Source of the DNA: Piscicola geometra
Lineage: Eukaryota > Annelida > Clitellata > Hirudinida > Piscicolidae
Direction of reading: 5' to 3'
DNA: 64,000 nt
Assembly: GCA_943735955.1 (NCBI GenBank)
Contig: OX030960.1
Span: 4,269,787 to 4,333,786, forward strand
Part shown: in pieces, positions 46,119 to 62,300 of the stretch
Numbering within the stretch: the stretch's first letter is position 1
Layout: the number at the start of each line of letters is the position of its first letter
Notes under the pieces: generated by a model
The model's input: the letters and a program-made list of their open reading frames with translations, nothing else
The model's database searches: none
What the model was told of the DNA's origin: nothing
Position numbers and translations under genes: made by a program

Positions 46119-49100
46119 TTTGAAAATTGTTCAATTCAATGTTTTCTATTCAGACCTTTGCCTTGTCGGTAGCGTCTTTGATAGTTGCGATGGGTGGGAA
46201 AGTAAGGTTGCCGACAATGCGCTGTGGTGAATGCGAGTCATTGGAGAAAATGTTTAGGATTAAAATAGTTTAATTTCCTCCAAATTCCTATAATTCACCA
46301 AAGTCCGCAACAATGCATCACTATTGAGACCCATAAAAGCCATCAAAACTTAAAAGTTAATAATTTATAAAAGACCATCGACTCACAGACAAGTTGGCGA
46401 CAGTTGCCGATAAGAAATCGGTGGAGGTGAGTGCGTCGATGCTAACGTTGATGGCCTTGAAGGTCGCTGGCTTAAAGATGTCCAGTCCATTTAGATCGAG
46501 TGTGTCGGGAATAGCATTGTTTAACTGAGGCTCGACCAGCTTGCCAATGATGGTGTCCTGGGTGAGTGAAAGGGTAAGAATAGTCAGATAGTAGAAGGGT
46601 AATGTCGACAGTGTTGGAATGGTGGTTGTGGTGACATGGTGAAAAAGTGGTAGTAAAAAGTATTGATGGGGTAACATTTGAAGCGTGATGGTGGGTCTGT
46701 AATATTGCATTTACATGACCATGAGATTTTATATGCTTACGCAAATTCAAAATTATAAATATACCGTGAGGTTTTTGTCGATGATGACGATGTCAAAGAT
46801 GATGTTCGCTAGGCTCTGGTTGTTCTTGCAGTTACTGAGTAGGTAATAATGTGTTTCTTTTACGGGAATTTGAAGTGAAATATGTATAAAAATTAATTTA
46901 GAATAAATACGAACAAAATTTTTTCCAATATAGCCTAAAGATAAAGCTCTAGAAAGACTCACCCGTAAATGCCGTCGGTCAAAATGTTGACATTTTTGTC
47001 TTGAATTCGTATGTTGTACTCTGTGGAAAGTTCATCAAACTATTTAATAAGAAATGAAAGCTAAGGAGTCCGACAGTAGAATATTTCAAATGCATGTCGA
47101 TGCCATGAAGTTTCGTGACAGTTGGTCATTGCAGTGCAGTTCCAAGTTAATTAGTTTTGTAAATTTATTTTTATATTGAAAATTGTATTTCATCCTAAAC
47201 CATTATATCAAGGTTGATAAGGAAATGAATCTTGAACCTTTCGCTAATTCCAAAGTGGTCAGATACTCTTTGGACAAACCATTCAACACACCATCTGCTG
47301 ACTGTTTTTTTTGAAAGTTTATAAAAATAATTTCTTAAAGGTTTTCAAAAAAGATTCTGCTCTACATAAAAATCTATTTAAAATTAAAACTTTATACGAC
47401 TAAATTCCCCAAACAACAACAATCTTGCAACAAATAATTGTTTTTTTTTAAATTAGCACGATAACACTGAATTACATTTTCAGCTACCTTGAGGTAAGTA
47501 CTGGTGTTTTGCTTGTAGAGGTCGAGACAAAGGTCCCCGTAAGGAAAGCACGAAACCGTGAAGAGAACCATTGCTACAAGGGCCAGTATGCTGCTGGTGG
47601 GAAAGGACGAACCACTCGATCTGAAGTAATGGTGGTTGTCTATTTTCTTGTTTTTGGTTTTCTTGGTGTGTTGTAAAGTAGACTGTCCATCTACCATAAC
47701 CGATCTCATCCAGCCAAAAAAACAAATCACTACCACAACGACCTCAAACAACCACCACCAGCAGCAACAACCACTGCTATCAACTAGCGCCAAACTGAAA
47801 ATCAAGCACAACAACAACGGCCACAAGAGTAACAACAACAACAAAAACAAAAACCCAAAAATCCCAACGACAACAACAACAACTAACGCGACTAAGGCTT
47901 TCTCAGGCAGCTGTGGCTTCTTGGCACCGCAAAAGACCACCGTCAACATTCCAGCCAGGTTCATCAAAACCATCATGAAGACGATCGTGGCGATGATTGG
48001 CACGATGATGCTTCTGTCGGATGATGATGATGACGATGATGATGATGATGCTGATGATGATGATGATGATGACGACGACGATGATGATGAGGAGAAGGAA
48101 GAAGAGGAGGAGGAGGAGGAGGAAGAGGAGGAGGAGAAGGAGAAGGAAGATGATGATGATGATGATGATGGTTGCCGGGTAGGACTAACATGATGGAGTT
48201 GGCTTGTTTGAAATAGGGTGAGACGACCTTAGTTTGGTTCCTAATGTCGTCCTGATTAATTATGCATGCAGAGATATTTTTAGAATCCTCATACACAAAA
48301 AATCAAAACAATCTTTGGAGAAAATTTTTTAATGAAAATATTTTAAAGCATTCTGAAAAAGCTAATCTTTCCGAGTATTATAACGTTAATAAAACCTTTT
48401 TGAAAAATATAAATAAATTATTTTTTTAAGAAATTCATGTTTGTATGTATGTTGATTTGTATGTTTGTTGCTTACAGTGCTGATGGGCAGTTTAGTCTTT
48501 AAAATTCCTTCCAGTTCGTCAATGAAGGTACCCACTATGCCAGACACTGATGTGGTTGTCAAAGAACTGGGATTACTATAAGTCGCATCATCCTCCTTAT
48601 CATCACTATTATTATCATCATCATCATCGTCGTCATCATCATCATCATCATCGCCATCATCGCCATAATCATCATCATCATCATCGCCATCATCGCCATA
48701 ATCATCATCATCATCAGTATAGTTGACGAACCGTTAGCTAGATTTTTAGTGACCTCGCTGAAGAGGCCTTCAGGACCCTGTCGAGGATTCAAGGCCATAA
48801 CATTTCATCATGTACATATGCATTGAAACTTTTCGATGAAAATTTACTCAGCTTCCACCTCTATAACTTCATTTTGCTTTAAATATTTTTCCGAAAAAAA
48901 TAAGAAAAATATTCAGGGTGGTACTAATGTGCATTTGACAAATCGCAACATAGTTATCATGTGTTATGGATTGAATATAATCGATTAAGTTAAAAAGAAA
49001 CGCAATGCGACTACTCACAGTTAGGACAGCTTGGCCAATTGCTCCTTTAGTCAGGTCGTTGAGGCTGTCTTTGAAGTTCGTGAGGTCAGGAAACTGGATT

Positions 49101-52036
49101 GTTTGAGAGGTGGTTGTTACTCGTTAAATGTGGCGCTCGAAGTTCAGCATGTTTATTAAATATGAGAATTTAGAAGAGCAAAGAAAGTTTAAAATTTTAA
49201 ATTATCATCCACCCAAAAATATTCATCCGAACGCAGGAAGACCCACTACTACAAAAACCACTGAACACCTTGCCAACAACATACCAAATCTCCACTTCTC
49301 AGTAAAGTGAAAGCTGTATAATATCCATCAGCTGTAGAACAAGCAGGATTAGCGCTACAACTCGAGACTGCAGCACGTCCATTTATTTCGATTTCGTTCC
49401 TTAGAGTTCCCAATTGTGTGTATGAAGTTTTCAGTGAGTCCATCAAGCTGATGGTGTTGTTCAGATGTTTCTTCAGCGAGTTAACGTCTGTGAGTGGTTT
49501 TTTGTGTAGTTTGGCTGGTGTGTGGATGTAATGTTTGGAGGTTGTATGTGGTTGATAGGTGGCGTAAAGAAATATGTTTTATACTATATGGTAGTGTTTG
49601 GTATCGTATTATAAAGTATAATCTATATTGCGTGCTTTGGTTAATGTGGTCTCATGAGATAAAGACTGTTAGGTACAGCATTATGTAACATTGTCAAATT
49701 ACAACATATAGCTATTTGGTATAGAATCAAAGGGGAGAGTTTAGTATTTGGTGTGGTGTCATGTGATGTGCACAGTAGTACTTACTTCTACTGAGCTCAT
49801 TAAGATTTGCGAATAGATCTCCAGTCGAGCCGATTATAGCTCCAAGTATGACATCTGCGATGAAAATGGTGAGAAAATGCCAAATTTTCTACTTTTATTT
49901 TTATTCATCAATATTTTCATTTGAAAAAGAGAGTTTTTTTCTGAACAGAATAATTATAATAATGTCTGCTGCATTGCATCATATTTTTATCAGAAAGAAA
50001 AATTGTTTAAAAATTCTCAAGAAGGCAGACGAAGATGTTTTAGTGAGTTAGGCTGGAAATCCAGCGTAGTTTTGAATGACTATGATTCATATTTTCGAGA
50101 GTGTAAGCCCATATTAAATTTGTGTTTTTAAGGGCTAGACTGCCAATATAAATAAAAATTTCGTGGAAATTTTCACTAAATATGAATTTCAGCTGTTATA
50201 ACTAAACCTTTAGATTATTAAAATGAAATTGGATGAAATTGAATTCTAAAGATAGAAATTATTTTTTAAATGACCATAAATGAATGTTTAGCTTTAATGA
50301 GAGCTTCTAAATAGGTTCAAAAAGACTTACTAGAAATGTTTCTCACTGTCCCACCCAGTCGGGACTCCAAGTCGCCCTTGTCCAACAGTGTGATGGCGTC
50401 CTGTTTCGAAGTCAATCATTTATAACTCACTAAATTGGTTTGTAGACGTTTTACAAACTTAAATTTGCTTTCAGCAAAGTTTATATATTTTTATGGTCGA
50501 TTATAGCATCAATTTGAATGTTAAATTAATAGAAATCTTTCAAAGTGTTATACCCATAGCAATAATCAAGTTTTAATAAATGAACTCATTGGAAAAGGTA
50601 CAAAAATAACATTATTTCGTCGAAAACTTTATGAATGTAAAGTTCATCAGAGAAAGAACAAATAGGAAAACGTTACTTTTCTGAGCAATTCGACGTAGTT
50701 GAGGGCATCGTCAAGTAGCGCAAGGAAGTGGTGGACGATAAGGGTGTCGTTAGTGCCGTTCTTGACTGCTAGGTTGTCGTTGAAATCCATTGTGTTCACA
50801 ATAAATCCAAAACCGTCCAAACTGGATGGATGGATTGATGGATGGATGGATGGATGGATGGATGGATGGATGGATGGATGGATGGATGGATGGATGGATG
50901 GATGGATGGATGGATGGATGGATGGATGGATGGATGGATGGATGGATGGAGGGAGAGATGGATGGATGAGTGGAAAAATAATTAATTACAAAATAAAATA
51001 GAGACTATAAAGCTTAATAAAAAAGACGAGCCTTGCCAGATAGAAATGAAAAATATATAATTATTTAAAACTAATTTGTTATTTAAATTAATCAATTGGC
51101 TGAAGAGAGTCACACCAGGCGAACTAATATAAAAATATTTTTTCTTTCCCAAGCAAACTCATCAATTATTCAAAAAAAAGCACAAATATTTAACAAGATA
51201 GTTCAATTACCACGCCTTTTTGATACCTTCTCCGTTTCCATAGCACCCCCTTCCTTTCCCACCACCACCAAAAACATATTTCCACCACTCACAAAGCCAG
51301 TATGGTGACCGTAAGGAGAAGGAGGAAGAGAACCACGATGATGACTTTGTCAGAGGACTTCTTGTCCGCTTTGCCTGGAGAAGAAAGCAACTTGGAAATC
51401 GAATTATTCTCAGAAAGCAACTTGGAAATCGAATTATTTTCAGAAAGCAAACGTTCAGCACTATTTGTTCAAACTTATTTAAAGTACAAACTTGAAAAGC
51501 TACACAAAGATCACTCGAAAGCACGAATTCCATGATATTTTCATTTTATTTCAATGAAATAAAAAACACAATGAATCGAAAACTGACCTGTCTTGCCGCA
51601 GAAGCAGCCAGCGCCCCTGCAGCAGCAGAGCAGGAAGGTGCACAGGAAAAGGCCGACGAAGAGAATCAGTCCGAAGATGATGTGCGCCAGGTACGCAGCT
51701 GTGCTCTTGGCTACCTGGAGAGGGTTGTGGTGGTGTGGTTCACTTCAAAGAAGGTTGTGGTGGTGTGGTTCACTTCAAAGGAGGTTGTGGTGGTGTGGTT
51801 CACTTCAAAGGAGGTTGTGGTGGTGTGGTTCACTTTAAAGAGGGTTGTGATGCATTTTGAAGAAGGCTTAAGAGTTTTGTTGTTGCATGATTTATAAGAT
51901 CATTCGTGGAGAATCTCTTGAAATAAAAGTTTAATTTAAAGAACCACTTGATCAGACTAATTATTCAGTCTGAATTGGTCTGAAGCTCAAATGGGGCCTT
52001 GAAGTATCAGATGATGATGATGATGACGACGACGAC

Positions 52037-52071
<35 letters not shown>

Positions 52072-53121
52072 CGATGATGATGATGACGATGATGGTGATG
52101 ATGATGTCACTCACATTGCCGATGATCGAAGTGAGTTTGGTGGTGTTGGTGAGGGAGGAGGTGTCGAAGTTGTTGAACTGTTTCAGCGTGATGTTGGCGA
52201 CGTCAATGCCAAACTCTGTGTGTCGTGGTGTGCTTTAGTCGTGGAGTTTAATGAATAAATTAAAAGGATATTCATTGGGTGAGTTGATTTCATTTAACTT
52301 TTTATGTAAGAAGCAGGCTGTAATTGATGCCCGTGTGAATAGCTCGAATTTTATGCTAATTTTGTTTGTTTTTCAACTCGAGGTTTGTGTAATTACATAC
52401 TGAGCAGTGAAACACTGCATTCTTTGGATAATGATGACGATGATAATGACGATGATGATGTTTATTTAATATAGCGCCAAAGAAAGATACTTTTACTTTA
52501 TTCTACATAAGCACCACTTCATCAACATCATTATCTTCATCCTCACTGCAAAGCAATTCGTGGCTTATCACTTATCCACTGTGGATCTCCCCTGTGCTGC
52601 CGTTTATTTAATTAGTTATTCACCTACTCTTCCATTATCCCGGAATCGATCTTTCCATCCATCGTTCCACTCATCCATCAGGAGTTGTACACACAGTGTG
52701 CATTACTAATCGATTGAAGAATACGTCATATGAGGATGTCATTTAAGAGACGTACTAACAATTCATTATCATAATATTTATACAATTAATAAAACACAAA
52801 TAATAACAACTATTATTATTTTTTCAATAGTTAATATTATTATTTGCAATCATAGACTCATTAACCTCGAGTGTTCAAACAAAAACTTCTCATGCACCAA
52901 ACATCCTCTTTAAGGAATTCATCCAAATAATAAATGTATCAAATATTTTGTTTTAAAAAAAAAATATTATTACACATTCATTTAATTAAAAAATGCACGA
53001 GAGGCTCCGTCTTTTGAGTTTTTAACAATATTTTGAATAGATAATTATATTTAATTGGTTGAGCGGGTATGAAGTCCTTAAGCGCTTCATTTGCGTGCCC
53101 GGGCGCTTTTTAAAAATGACA

Positions 53122-53152
<31 letters not shown>

Positions 53153-53727
53153 ACGATTCTAACATCTTCATCGTCTTTTTAATACTTTCTTTTAAAATCC
53201 ACTAAGCCTCACTCCACTTCACAACCTTCTAGTGCGTAGAAAAATGCAAAAAAAAAATTATTTTTAACTGTCGCTAAATACGTTAGCCATCGATTTCTGA
53301 AAGAGTTTTAAATTCTGCTTCATAATGAACTTTTAAATTTTCACTTGAAACTGAAATCTAAGACTACAATTCTTTATTGAGCCATCAGTACTTTGACTAT
53401 GTATAATACCACGGATTTCACTTCAAAAACCCACTGATTCCACTCCAAACAACCAAACTTCTCACCTTTCAGAACACTGGGCAAGATGGGTTGTTTACTG
53501 ACGGCTCCAACGTACAGATCTGTTGCTTGATACAAACCCTTGAGCGTGTCAGCCCAGAAGGAAGTGTTTTTGAGACCATCGAGACTTTTAAGGAGGTTCT
53601 CAGGCAACTGACTGTTGGCAACATTTAGTTGCAGAATGAAGAAGAATAAGATGGCGATGAGATGGGGGTGGTGATGTTTTAAGAGAAGTCGTTTTGAATG
53701 GCTTGGCGATGTTTTACTGTTCTCCAT
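43815..53727 (-). CDS. PROM1: Prominin-like five-transmembrane glycoprotein
   Basis: About 990 aa, longer than the roughly 850-870 of vertebrate prominins, cholesterol-binding proteins of plasma-membrane protrusions and photoreceptor discs. Twenty-six exons in phase: 53727-53466, 52215-52115, 51714-51588, 51374-51293, 50821-50677, 50400-50331, 49854-49786, 49487-49285, 49093-49019, 48777-48732, 48534-48476, 48251-48190, 48013-47888, 47620-47488, 47301-47238, 47020-46963, 46834-46765, 46557-46387, 46221-46156, 45943-45845, 45755-45711, 45566-45480, 45301-45233, 45044-44958, 44663-44566, 44313-43815. A signal peptide ([18 protein letters not shown]) is followed by five membrane segments near residues 124-148, 174-191, 434-463, 483-505 and 795-820. 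A Cys-rich [12 protein letters not shown] follows TM1, and two large extracellular loops are rich in NxS/T sites, the prominin layout. The 165-residue tail has RNDLP repeats. Exons 10-11 are the least certain. The symbol is family-level only. Confidence 0.88.
44106..44190 (-). repeat. 15-bp coding repeat encoding Arg-Asn-Asp-Leu-Pro
   Basis: Five near-identical 15-bp units (GGGCAGATCGTTTCT on the plus strand) in the last prominin exon encode consecutive RNDLP peptides in the cytoplasmic tail. Confidence 0.95.
45955..46118. repeat. (GT)n microsatellite at a prominin acceptor
   Basis: Interrupted GT array beginning close to the exon 45943-45845. In gene sense it is (CA)n ending in the CACACAG acceptor of that exon. 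Confidence 0.96.
48016..48172. repeat. GAT and GAG trinucleotide repeats
   Basis: GATGATGAC runs followed by GAGGAGGAA runs, directly upstream in gene sense of the prominin exon 48013-47888. Acidic or poly-His open frames here are not exons. Confidence 0.9.
48598..48718. repeat. (ATC)n repeat inside prominin exon 10-11 interval
   Basis: ATC/CGC trinucleotides between the prominin exons 48777-48732 and 48534-48476. One minus-strand frame reads poly-Asp and is open into the following exon, so an acidic insertion cannot be excluded. Confidence 0.85.
50824..50965. repeat. (GGAT)n microsatellite at a prominin acceptor
   Basis: About 34 GGAT units. In gene sense the CATC array ends CATCCAG, directly forming the acceptor of the exon starting at 50821. 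Confidence 0.97.
51718..51850. repeat. 30-bp tandem repeat (GTTGTGGTGGTGTGGTTCAC)
   Basis: Four to five units beginning next to the prominin exon 51714-51588, in its upstream intron. Confidence 0.93.
51997..52106. repeat. (GAT)n microsatellite
   Basis: GAT/GAC trinucleotide array starting a few bases past the prominin exon 52215-52115, in the same intron as the 30-bp repeat. Confidence 0.95.
53072..53140 (-). repeat. Dispersed repeat, AGCGCC..AAGCGCT core, copy 2
   Basis: Read on the minus strand: AGCGCC, CGGGCACGCAAATG, AAGCGCT, preceded by an AAT run, as in copy 1 at 5030-5090. It lies in prominin intron 1. A partial third candidate (ATATAGCGCC) is at about 52469-52480. Confidence 0.7.
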
Positions 53728-56141
<2,414 letters not shown>

Positions 56142-56805
56142 ATGACTACGAGTAATACTTCCGATGATTTTAAAAAACTACTGGAAGAAAAAGATCAAAA
56201 AATTCAACAAGTGAAAATTCATTACATTTAAATTATTCTTATTATTCCAATGTTCAAACTATTTCTTTACTAAGGTCTTTTGTATTCAATACAAGTTGTA
56301 TTAGTATTTGAATTTCATATTGAATGTCCTTGGTGTTACAATTGTGTTTTTTTATAAACTTCAGATTTTAACTTTATTTTTAAATTTAAAATAAAGTTAC
56401 AATCTGAAGTATATACCTTCAAAGCCTAAAAAAATAAAAATTTAAATTTAAATAGGCAAAGTGCAGCATATTAAAAAATTTTTCATTATTATTAAATGTG
56501 TATTAAAGTTGTTGAAGAAGAATGAGGAGTTAACCAAGCAGTTACTAGAAAAGTCCCAAGAAATAACCAACTTGAAATCCCAAGTAAGTTCTCCTTAATC
56601 TCCTAAAAATCTCTTCCTCTCTAAAAACATTTTCATCAAAAAATAACTCTAGCTGGAAACACAGCAAGTTTGCAAAATGAAAGAGTACGCTGAGCGACGG
56701 AAGGAATCCCTTCGCAAGGTGGAAGAAGAGTACTTGGCCAAGCATCCCAACGCAGACCTCGTCAACCACAACATCGACCCATCACAGGGTTATGATGAAG
56801 TCTGA
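56142..56805 (+). CDS. Small coiled-coil protein, 98 aa, unidentified
   Basis: Three exons join in phase: 56142-56210, 56509-56583 and 56653-56805. The protein starts MTTSNTSDDFKKLLEEKDQK and is strongly helical, with heptad-like Leu spacing (LLKKNEELTKQLLEKSQEI), then a basic segment (MKEYAERRKESLRKVEEEYL) and an acidic end, VNHNIDPSQGYDEV. A coiled-coil adaptor or complex subunit is likely, but no family is recognised and there is no membrane segment. Acceptors are AT-rich (TATTAAAG, ATAACTCTAG). The whole gene is under 700 bp, compact for this window. Confidence 0.7.
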
Positions 56806-59333
56806 TCAGACATCAAGGCAATCAGATTTTGTAGTTTTGTGTATAGCTTGTAGCTTTAAATGTAAAATCCATTGAATTATCATCCTTCCAATCAATGCAT
56901 GTGCTTGACTATCATTTTTTTTACTCCAATACTTTCATATTTCCTAATTATATTTAATTTTACTTTTTTGATCATTCTTAATCAATTAAATATGCCTAGA
57001 CACATCAAAATACTTGTTTTTATTTCAAATACTTTAATGAATATACCAAAATTCATTTGGAAGATTTTTTTAATGAACTGGACGCTTTTTAATTTTCACA
57101 TTTTATTGAACTGAGAACAGAGTAATATGACAAAAAATACTTAATTTGTGGAATTTAAAAAAAAGCTTGAGCAAAACCTTTGACAACCAAGCAGCCGTAC
57201 AAGTTATCTTCAAGTTCTTGTTCATGCTGGTGAAGATGATGGTGATGATGATAATGATGGGAGTGGTGGTGATGATGATGATGATGATGATTATCTTTGG
57301 ACTGATGCTAACTGTGGTGAAATAGGTTAGGTAGTGGTAGTAAGGATTATGGTGTAATAAGAAGGTTGTAATGGTAGTGAACGGAAGAGTGACAGTGCTG
57401 GTGAGTGTAGTGGTTTAGAGATGATGATGATATAAAATAGTGAGATAAACTTGGCGATTATGAAATTACTGAAGGTGAGAATACTATATGATGAAAAGAT
57501 AATAATGCTGGTGGTGATGAAGAATAAAGTATCAGTGAGAAGTATAGTTTGACTTTATTGGCTGATGTGAATGTGTCAAAATGCCTTGAAGATCGAATAT
57601 ACCATTGAATTAAGGGAATGTAGTCGAGAATTTATGGTGTAATGCATGGAATGTTTTTTCCTTAGATGATGATGCAAGTGTGGTGGAGATGGTGTCCCAA
57701 AATATGCAATGGTGAATTGATGAGCGGATGAAGTAGTGTGCATTGGAATGAACGAAGCAACAGCCGGAATACTGCTAATATACACGTGAGATCGCTTGTG
57801 ATTGTGCGTGAGGAGTTGTAGTCGAAGAATTCACGTGAAATAAAAGTTACTCTTTAAATCTCTAAATTCGATTGAATCGATTCTAAAATCACGCGCTCAG
57901 AACCGGTATAGGAACTTTTCTGTACAAATAACTTCTCCAACTACATTCCTTCAAATCGACGTCTGCGTTTTGGCGGGCTTTTCATTGCCACCATGGATGG
58001 AACTTTTTCTTGAAAGGATTTTCATTCATGTTTCTTCTTTTAAACGCACGTGGATTTTTAGAAATGTAATTGGGGTAGGAATGCGATTTGACTTCTAAGG
58101 AGAAAACCAATTATCGAAATCATCAAATAAAACTCTAAGAGAACAAAAACCACAACCGAACGAAATAAACAGACGTAAAATTAATTTTCTGGATGAAACG
58201 TTTGAATGTAAGTTGATACATTAGTTGCAATTAAACAGGATTGACTCAATTATGCCAGACACGCTTGCCAATTAGTGATGATGAAACGTATTGGAATAAT
58301 TCAATGGAGGTTTTTTAATGACTTGGAATCTTTTCTAAATATGGAATTTAAGTTGAAATCTATAAATAGCGAATTATATTGTGGAAGTTTAATATTTATT
58401 TATTTATCATTGTTTTTCAGCCATTTTAACACTTGAATTGAAGAGTTGACATTGTGCTTTCAAGAGCCAGGGGATTAGAATGACTAATGAAAAATTTGAA
58501 TAATCTGAAAATTATAGGAAATATTTATGTATAATTTGAATATATATCTGTATATATTGTATAAACATTTTTACGCGTGTATGTTAATTGTATGCTTTTA
58601 GTGTTGTCATATGAATATTTTGAGTGTGATCATGGGGATTTGATTATGTGTCATAATGTGGATTTTCATGTGTTTTAGTGTGTTGGTGCGTTTGTTAATA
58701 TGTACGATACACAAGAGCACTGACAATGTACGAGACAACGTTTGAATATGTGGTTAAATGTGGAAAATGATGCAACGGTAAAATAGAAATAATGAAGAAG
58801 ATGTAAAAAAATGTAAATTCAAGGAATAAATCAAAACTGATAAAAAAGAGGGCCTGGAAGAAAGAAACTAATTACCTCGCTGAAGGAATAGCAAGGAGCT
58901 GGAAATGTAGTTGAAAAGTCTAATGAATTTTTAGAGAAGATTATAAAACAGCGGGAGAAGAAGAAGCGGCCAATGAACGCAGCAGACGAATTTGTGCCTC
59001 AGAGATGCGTGAATAGATGAAATGTCTGAAAAAGATATTCAAATTTCAAAGTGCTAAAAGAGAGTCAGCACCGAATCTCAATCAAGTTAATCTTATTGAC
59101 GTATGTCGATTCTTTTTAAAACGACATATTGGAAAAAAGCGTGAAGAGATTTAAGAGATTTTTGAAATCTAATAAAAGTTAATTGAAATCTAATTGATAG
59201 TAATTGATAGCTTTTTAAAATATTTATATATTAATAGCCTTGTTTCGATAATTTTTTAAATCAACTTAAATGACTATTTTGAAAGGTGAAAATATTACCA
59301 AAGACTATAAAGAACACATTCTGGACGATCACC
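56806..59333. other. Intergenic region between convergent genes
   Basis: AT-rich DNA with GATG runs at 57225-57300. No exon is supported on either strand. Confidence 0.6.
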
Positions 59334-62300
59334 TTATGACTTTCCCACCATCATTTTTACGAATTCTGTCGAGAAATGTTTTAGTTTTTAGCAAAAGTTG
59401 CTGTGGTATAATTAATGGAAGAACAAATATGGCATGTTTAGTAGGTGAGCGATAAATGTAATGTTAACATTGATAAATGGGTCGTTAAAAGTAAAAATAC
59501 TTAATGAATTTGAGTAAATATTTAAACAAAAAAGAAAGAACCCAATTTAACTTTACAAGACACAACTATAAACCATTACTGACCCAAAATCGAACAAACC
59601 CAAATCCTGCACCGACCCTAAAACAAGCCCACCTTCATAATTGATGTGGCCATCACCGTCACAGTCCGCCTCGTTGATCATCTCTTGTATTTCTTGCTCG
59701 CTCAGATTCTCGCCCAGCGTCAGCATTATCTGCACGCAGATCAGTTCGTTCAAGTCTTGCGCATTAAACAAATTTAATAGTTTCTTATTAAACTACAACA
59801 AAAAAACGTTGCTTTTTAAGCACAACTACGTCTTCTCCACAAACGTTAAAATCAATCTAAAATAAATTCACAAAAACAAACAAATTAAACAAACAACTCC
59901 ACATAGCATCAAAGCCATTCCATACAGCATTAAAACCATTCCACACAGCAACAAAACCACCAAACACCCACCTTTATCTCAACACCAATTTTCTACCTTT
60001 TTGAGCTCCTGTGGCGAAATAGTGCCACTCTCATCTTGATCAAATGTTCGGAAAGCTGCCCGCAAGTTTTCTTCCTTGTCTTCACTTTCCATGCGTTGAA
60101 CCATCAGATCGCAAAACTCCTCAAACTCGATCTGACCACTCGCTGGGATGGTTTTGGGGTTTTTGTTTTTTTATTATTTTGATAGTTGAGACATTGAAAA
60201 CAAAAAATCATCACAACACCACCAAAACCACAACACACCATCTTCCCCACAACACACTACCACCACAACACACATCACCATAACACAACAAACCATCACC
60301 ACAACACAACAAACCATCACCACCACAACACACCATCAGTATCATGTTCTTGGATCATATCTCTGAGTTCTTCATCGGTGGGCTTCAAGCCCAGCTTCCT
60401 CATCACGTTGCCCAGCTCCTCCTTGCTGATGGCGTTGTTGCCGTCTTCGTCGAAGAGATCGAACGCCGCTCTATACTCTGGTTGAGGAGGAGAGAATGAA
60501 TAGATGGAGAAAAGAGGAGATGAAAAGGAAGAGGGACAGAAAGAAGATAGAATAAATAGCAGAATAATAGAAGAAAGTATAGAGAGAAAAAGAGAGATGG
60601 AGAAAGAAAAGGATTGTTGAAGGTAGTGGAGAAGTAGAAAGAAGAAGGAGGAATGCGAATCGATTGCTTTGTGGACCAGCTAATTGATTAATTGACCAAT
60701 TCATCATCTCTTTAAGAGATCTATTAGCAAACCATGTAATGTTTCAGGTAATTATAAAACGACCCTGCTACTTGATGCCGTGGTTCGGCTTACGATCATC
60801 AGCCTGGTTAGTGAGGCACTAAACACGCAAGAATTTACGCTTTCAGATAGAATGTCTCTGGTGGAATGTAAATGTGATTTCATAAAGCTGCCTGAATAAT
60901 TAATCAAGGTACTTCTGGGGCACCACATGAGCACAAGTGGGCTGCGGTGTAATGGTGGTTCAGAATAAGGACCAGAAAGAATCTAAAAGGGCATTGCCTT
61001 CATATCTGAATCTGAGAAATATTTTCCAGAATTTTTTTTTCCACATTTTTTTTGTTATATTTTATCCGTGTCATTTACATGGTAAGTTTCTCTTTAGGCC
61101 ATTCCGACATTCTTGCTTTGCTTCAGGCGCGAACAGCTCATGAATATGTGAATCTGGCGTCTGCAATTCGAATGTAAATGAAATTGACGCGTGCATAAGA
61201 TGAAAAAGATTCCGAATTGGATTCTCTAGCACCCGCATAATCTTTGCAGAAAAGCACCGAATGTCATTAACTTAAAAGGATCCTATAAAAATGTTTAAGC
61301 TGAAAGTAATTGAAAGAAGCGTTTGTTAAATTCTTCTCCAAGTGGGTGCATCTGGTACTAGATCCCGTCTAGACATCCATATGGCTGCATATACATTTTT
61401 GGCATGCGAGAAATTTTACCATAGTTTTTCGTTCAACATTAATTAGTTCACTTTTATTATAACTCATTCGTGCTTTTTCATGTTCAGCGATCGACAATTC
61501 GGAGCATCTGAAGCGTTGAAACAGCGTCTTGAGGGTCTTTTCACTTATTGATCCGAACGACGTATCTCGATGAGATTCTCAAAGGCCTGGCAGATTTAAT
61601 CATTATTATGAAGCTCTTTTATTCAATATATACTAGCTTCATTGGCTCAGAGTAATGTTTTCATCAGTGTTGAAAGAATTATTGTTATTAATTTCAGGAA
61701 TATTTATAGTATTAGGAGTAATAAAACAAAAATAAATTGGCTACCAAGTTCAAATGAACTCTTCCATCAAATTGTTTGTGACACAGGATTACTTACAAGC
61801 ACTCATGGAATGATCTAAAAAAATAATGCATTTTTGAGCAGCAGTAGCATGAAAAAGACAAGAATGCAATGATGGAATTAAATGGGTAAAAGCACAACAC
61901 AAAAGTAGAAATAACATTCGTCTAAGGGCATGATCTCCGGTTTCCTATACGGAAACTTGTATAAATTAAATACATTTCCAGTGTTATTCATGTTTGCGAG
62001 ATGGCTGTCCCAGGGGAGCGGATGTACGCCAGCAATGCCCGTTGTTGATGCACTGTTGCATTCTCATTACTAGCTTGCCTTCCTTGCTGACTCCATGCAT
62101 TATAGGTCTTAAATATAAGTAGTAGAAGTACTGCTATTTCAAAGAGTGTTTGGATGAAGAGTTGAATTTATTATTCATTTTGAGAGTGCTTCAAGAATGC
62201 TCTAAATAATGAAGCTTGAGAATAGTGGAATAATTTTATGAGCCTTCTTATGATATTCCATCATTAATCAACGATGCTTCTACGTTTGAAACTTGAAACA

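Noticed and set aside
59270..59455. 61-codon plus-strand frame
   Set aside because: It is the complement of the last EF-hand exon, which has a proper acceptor and family motif on the minus strand.
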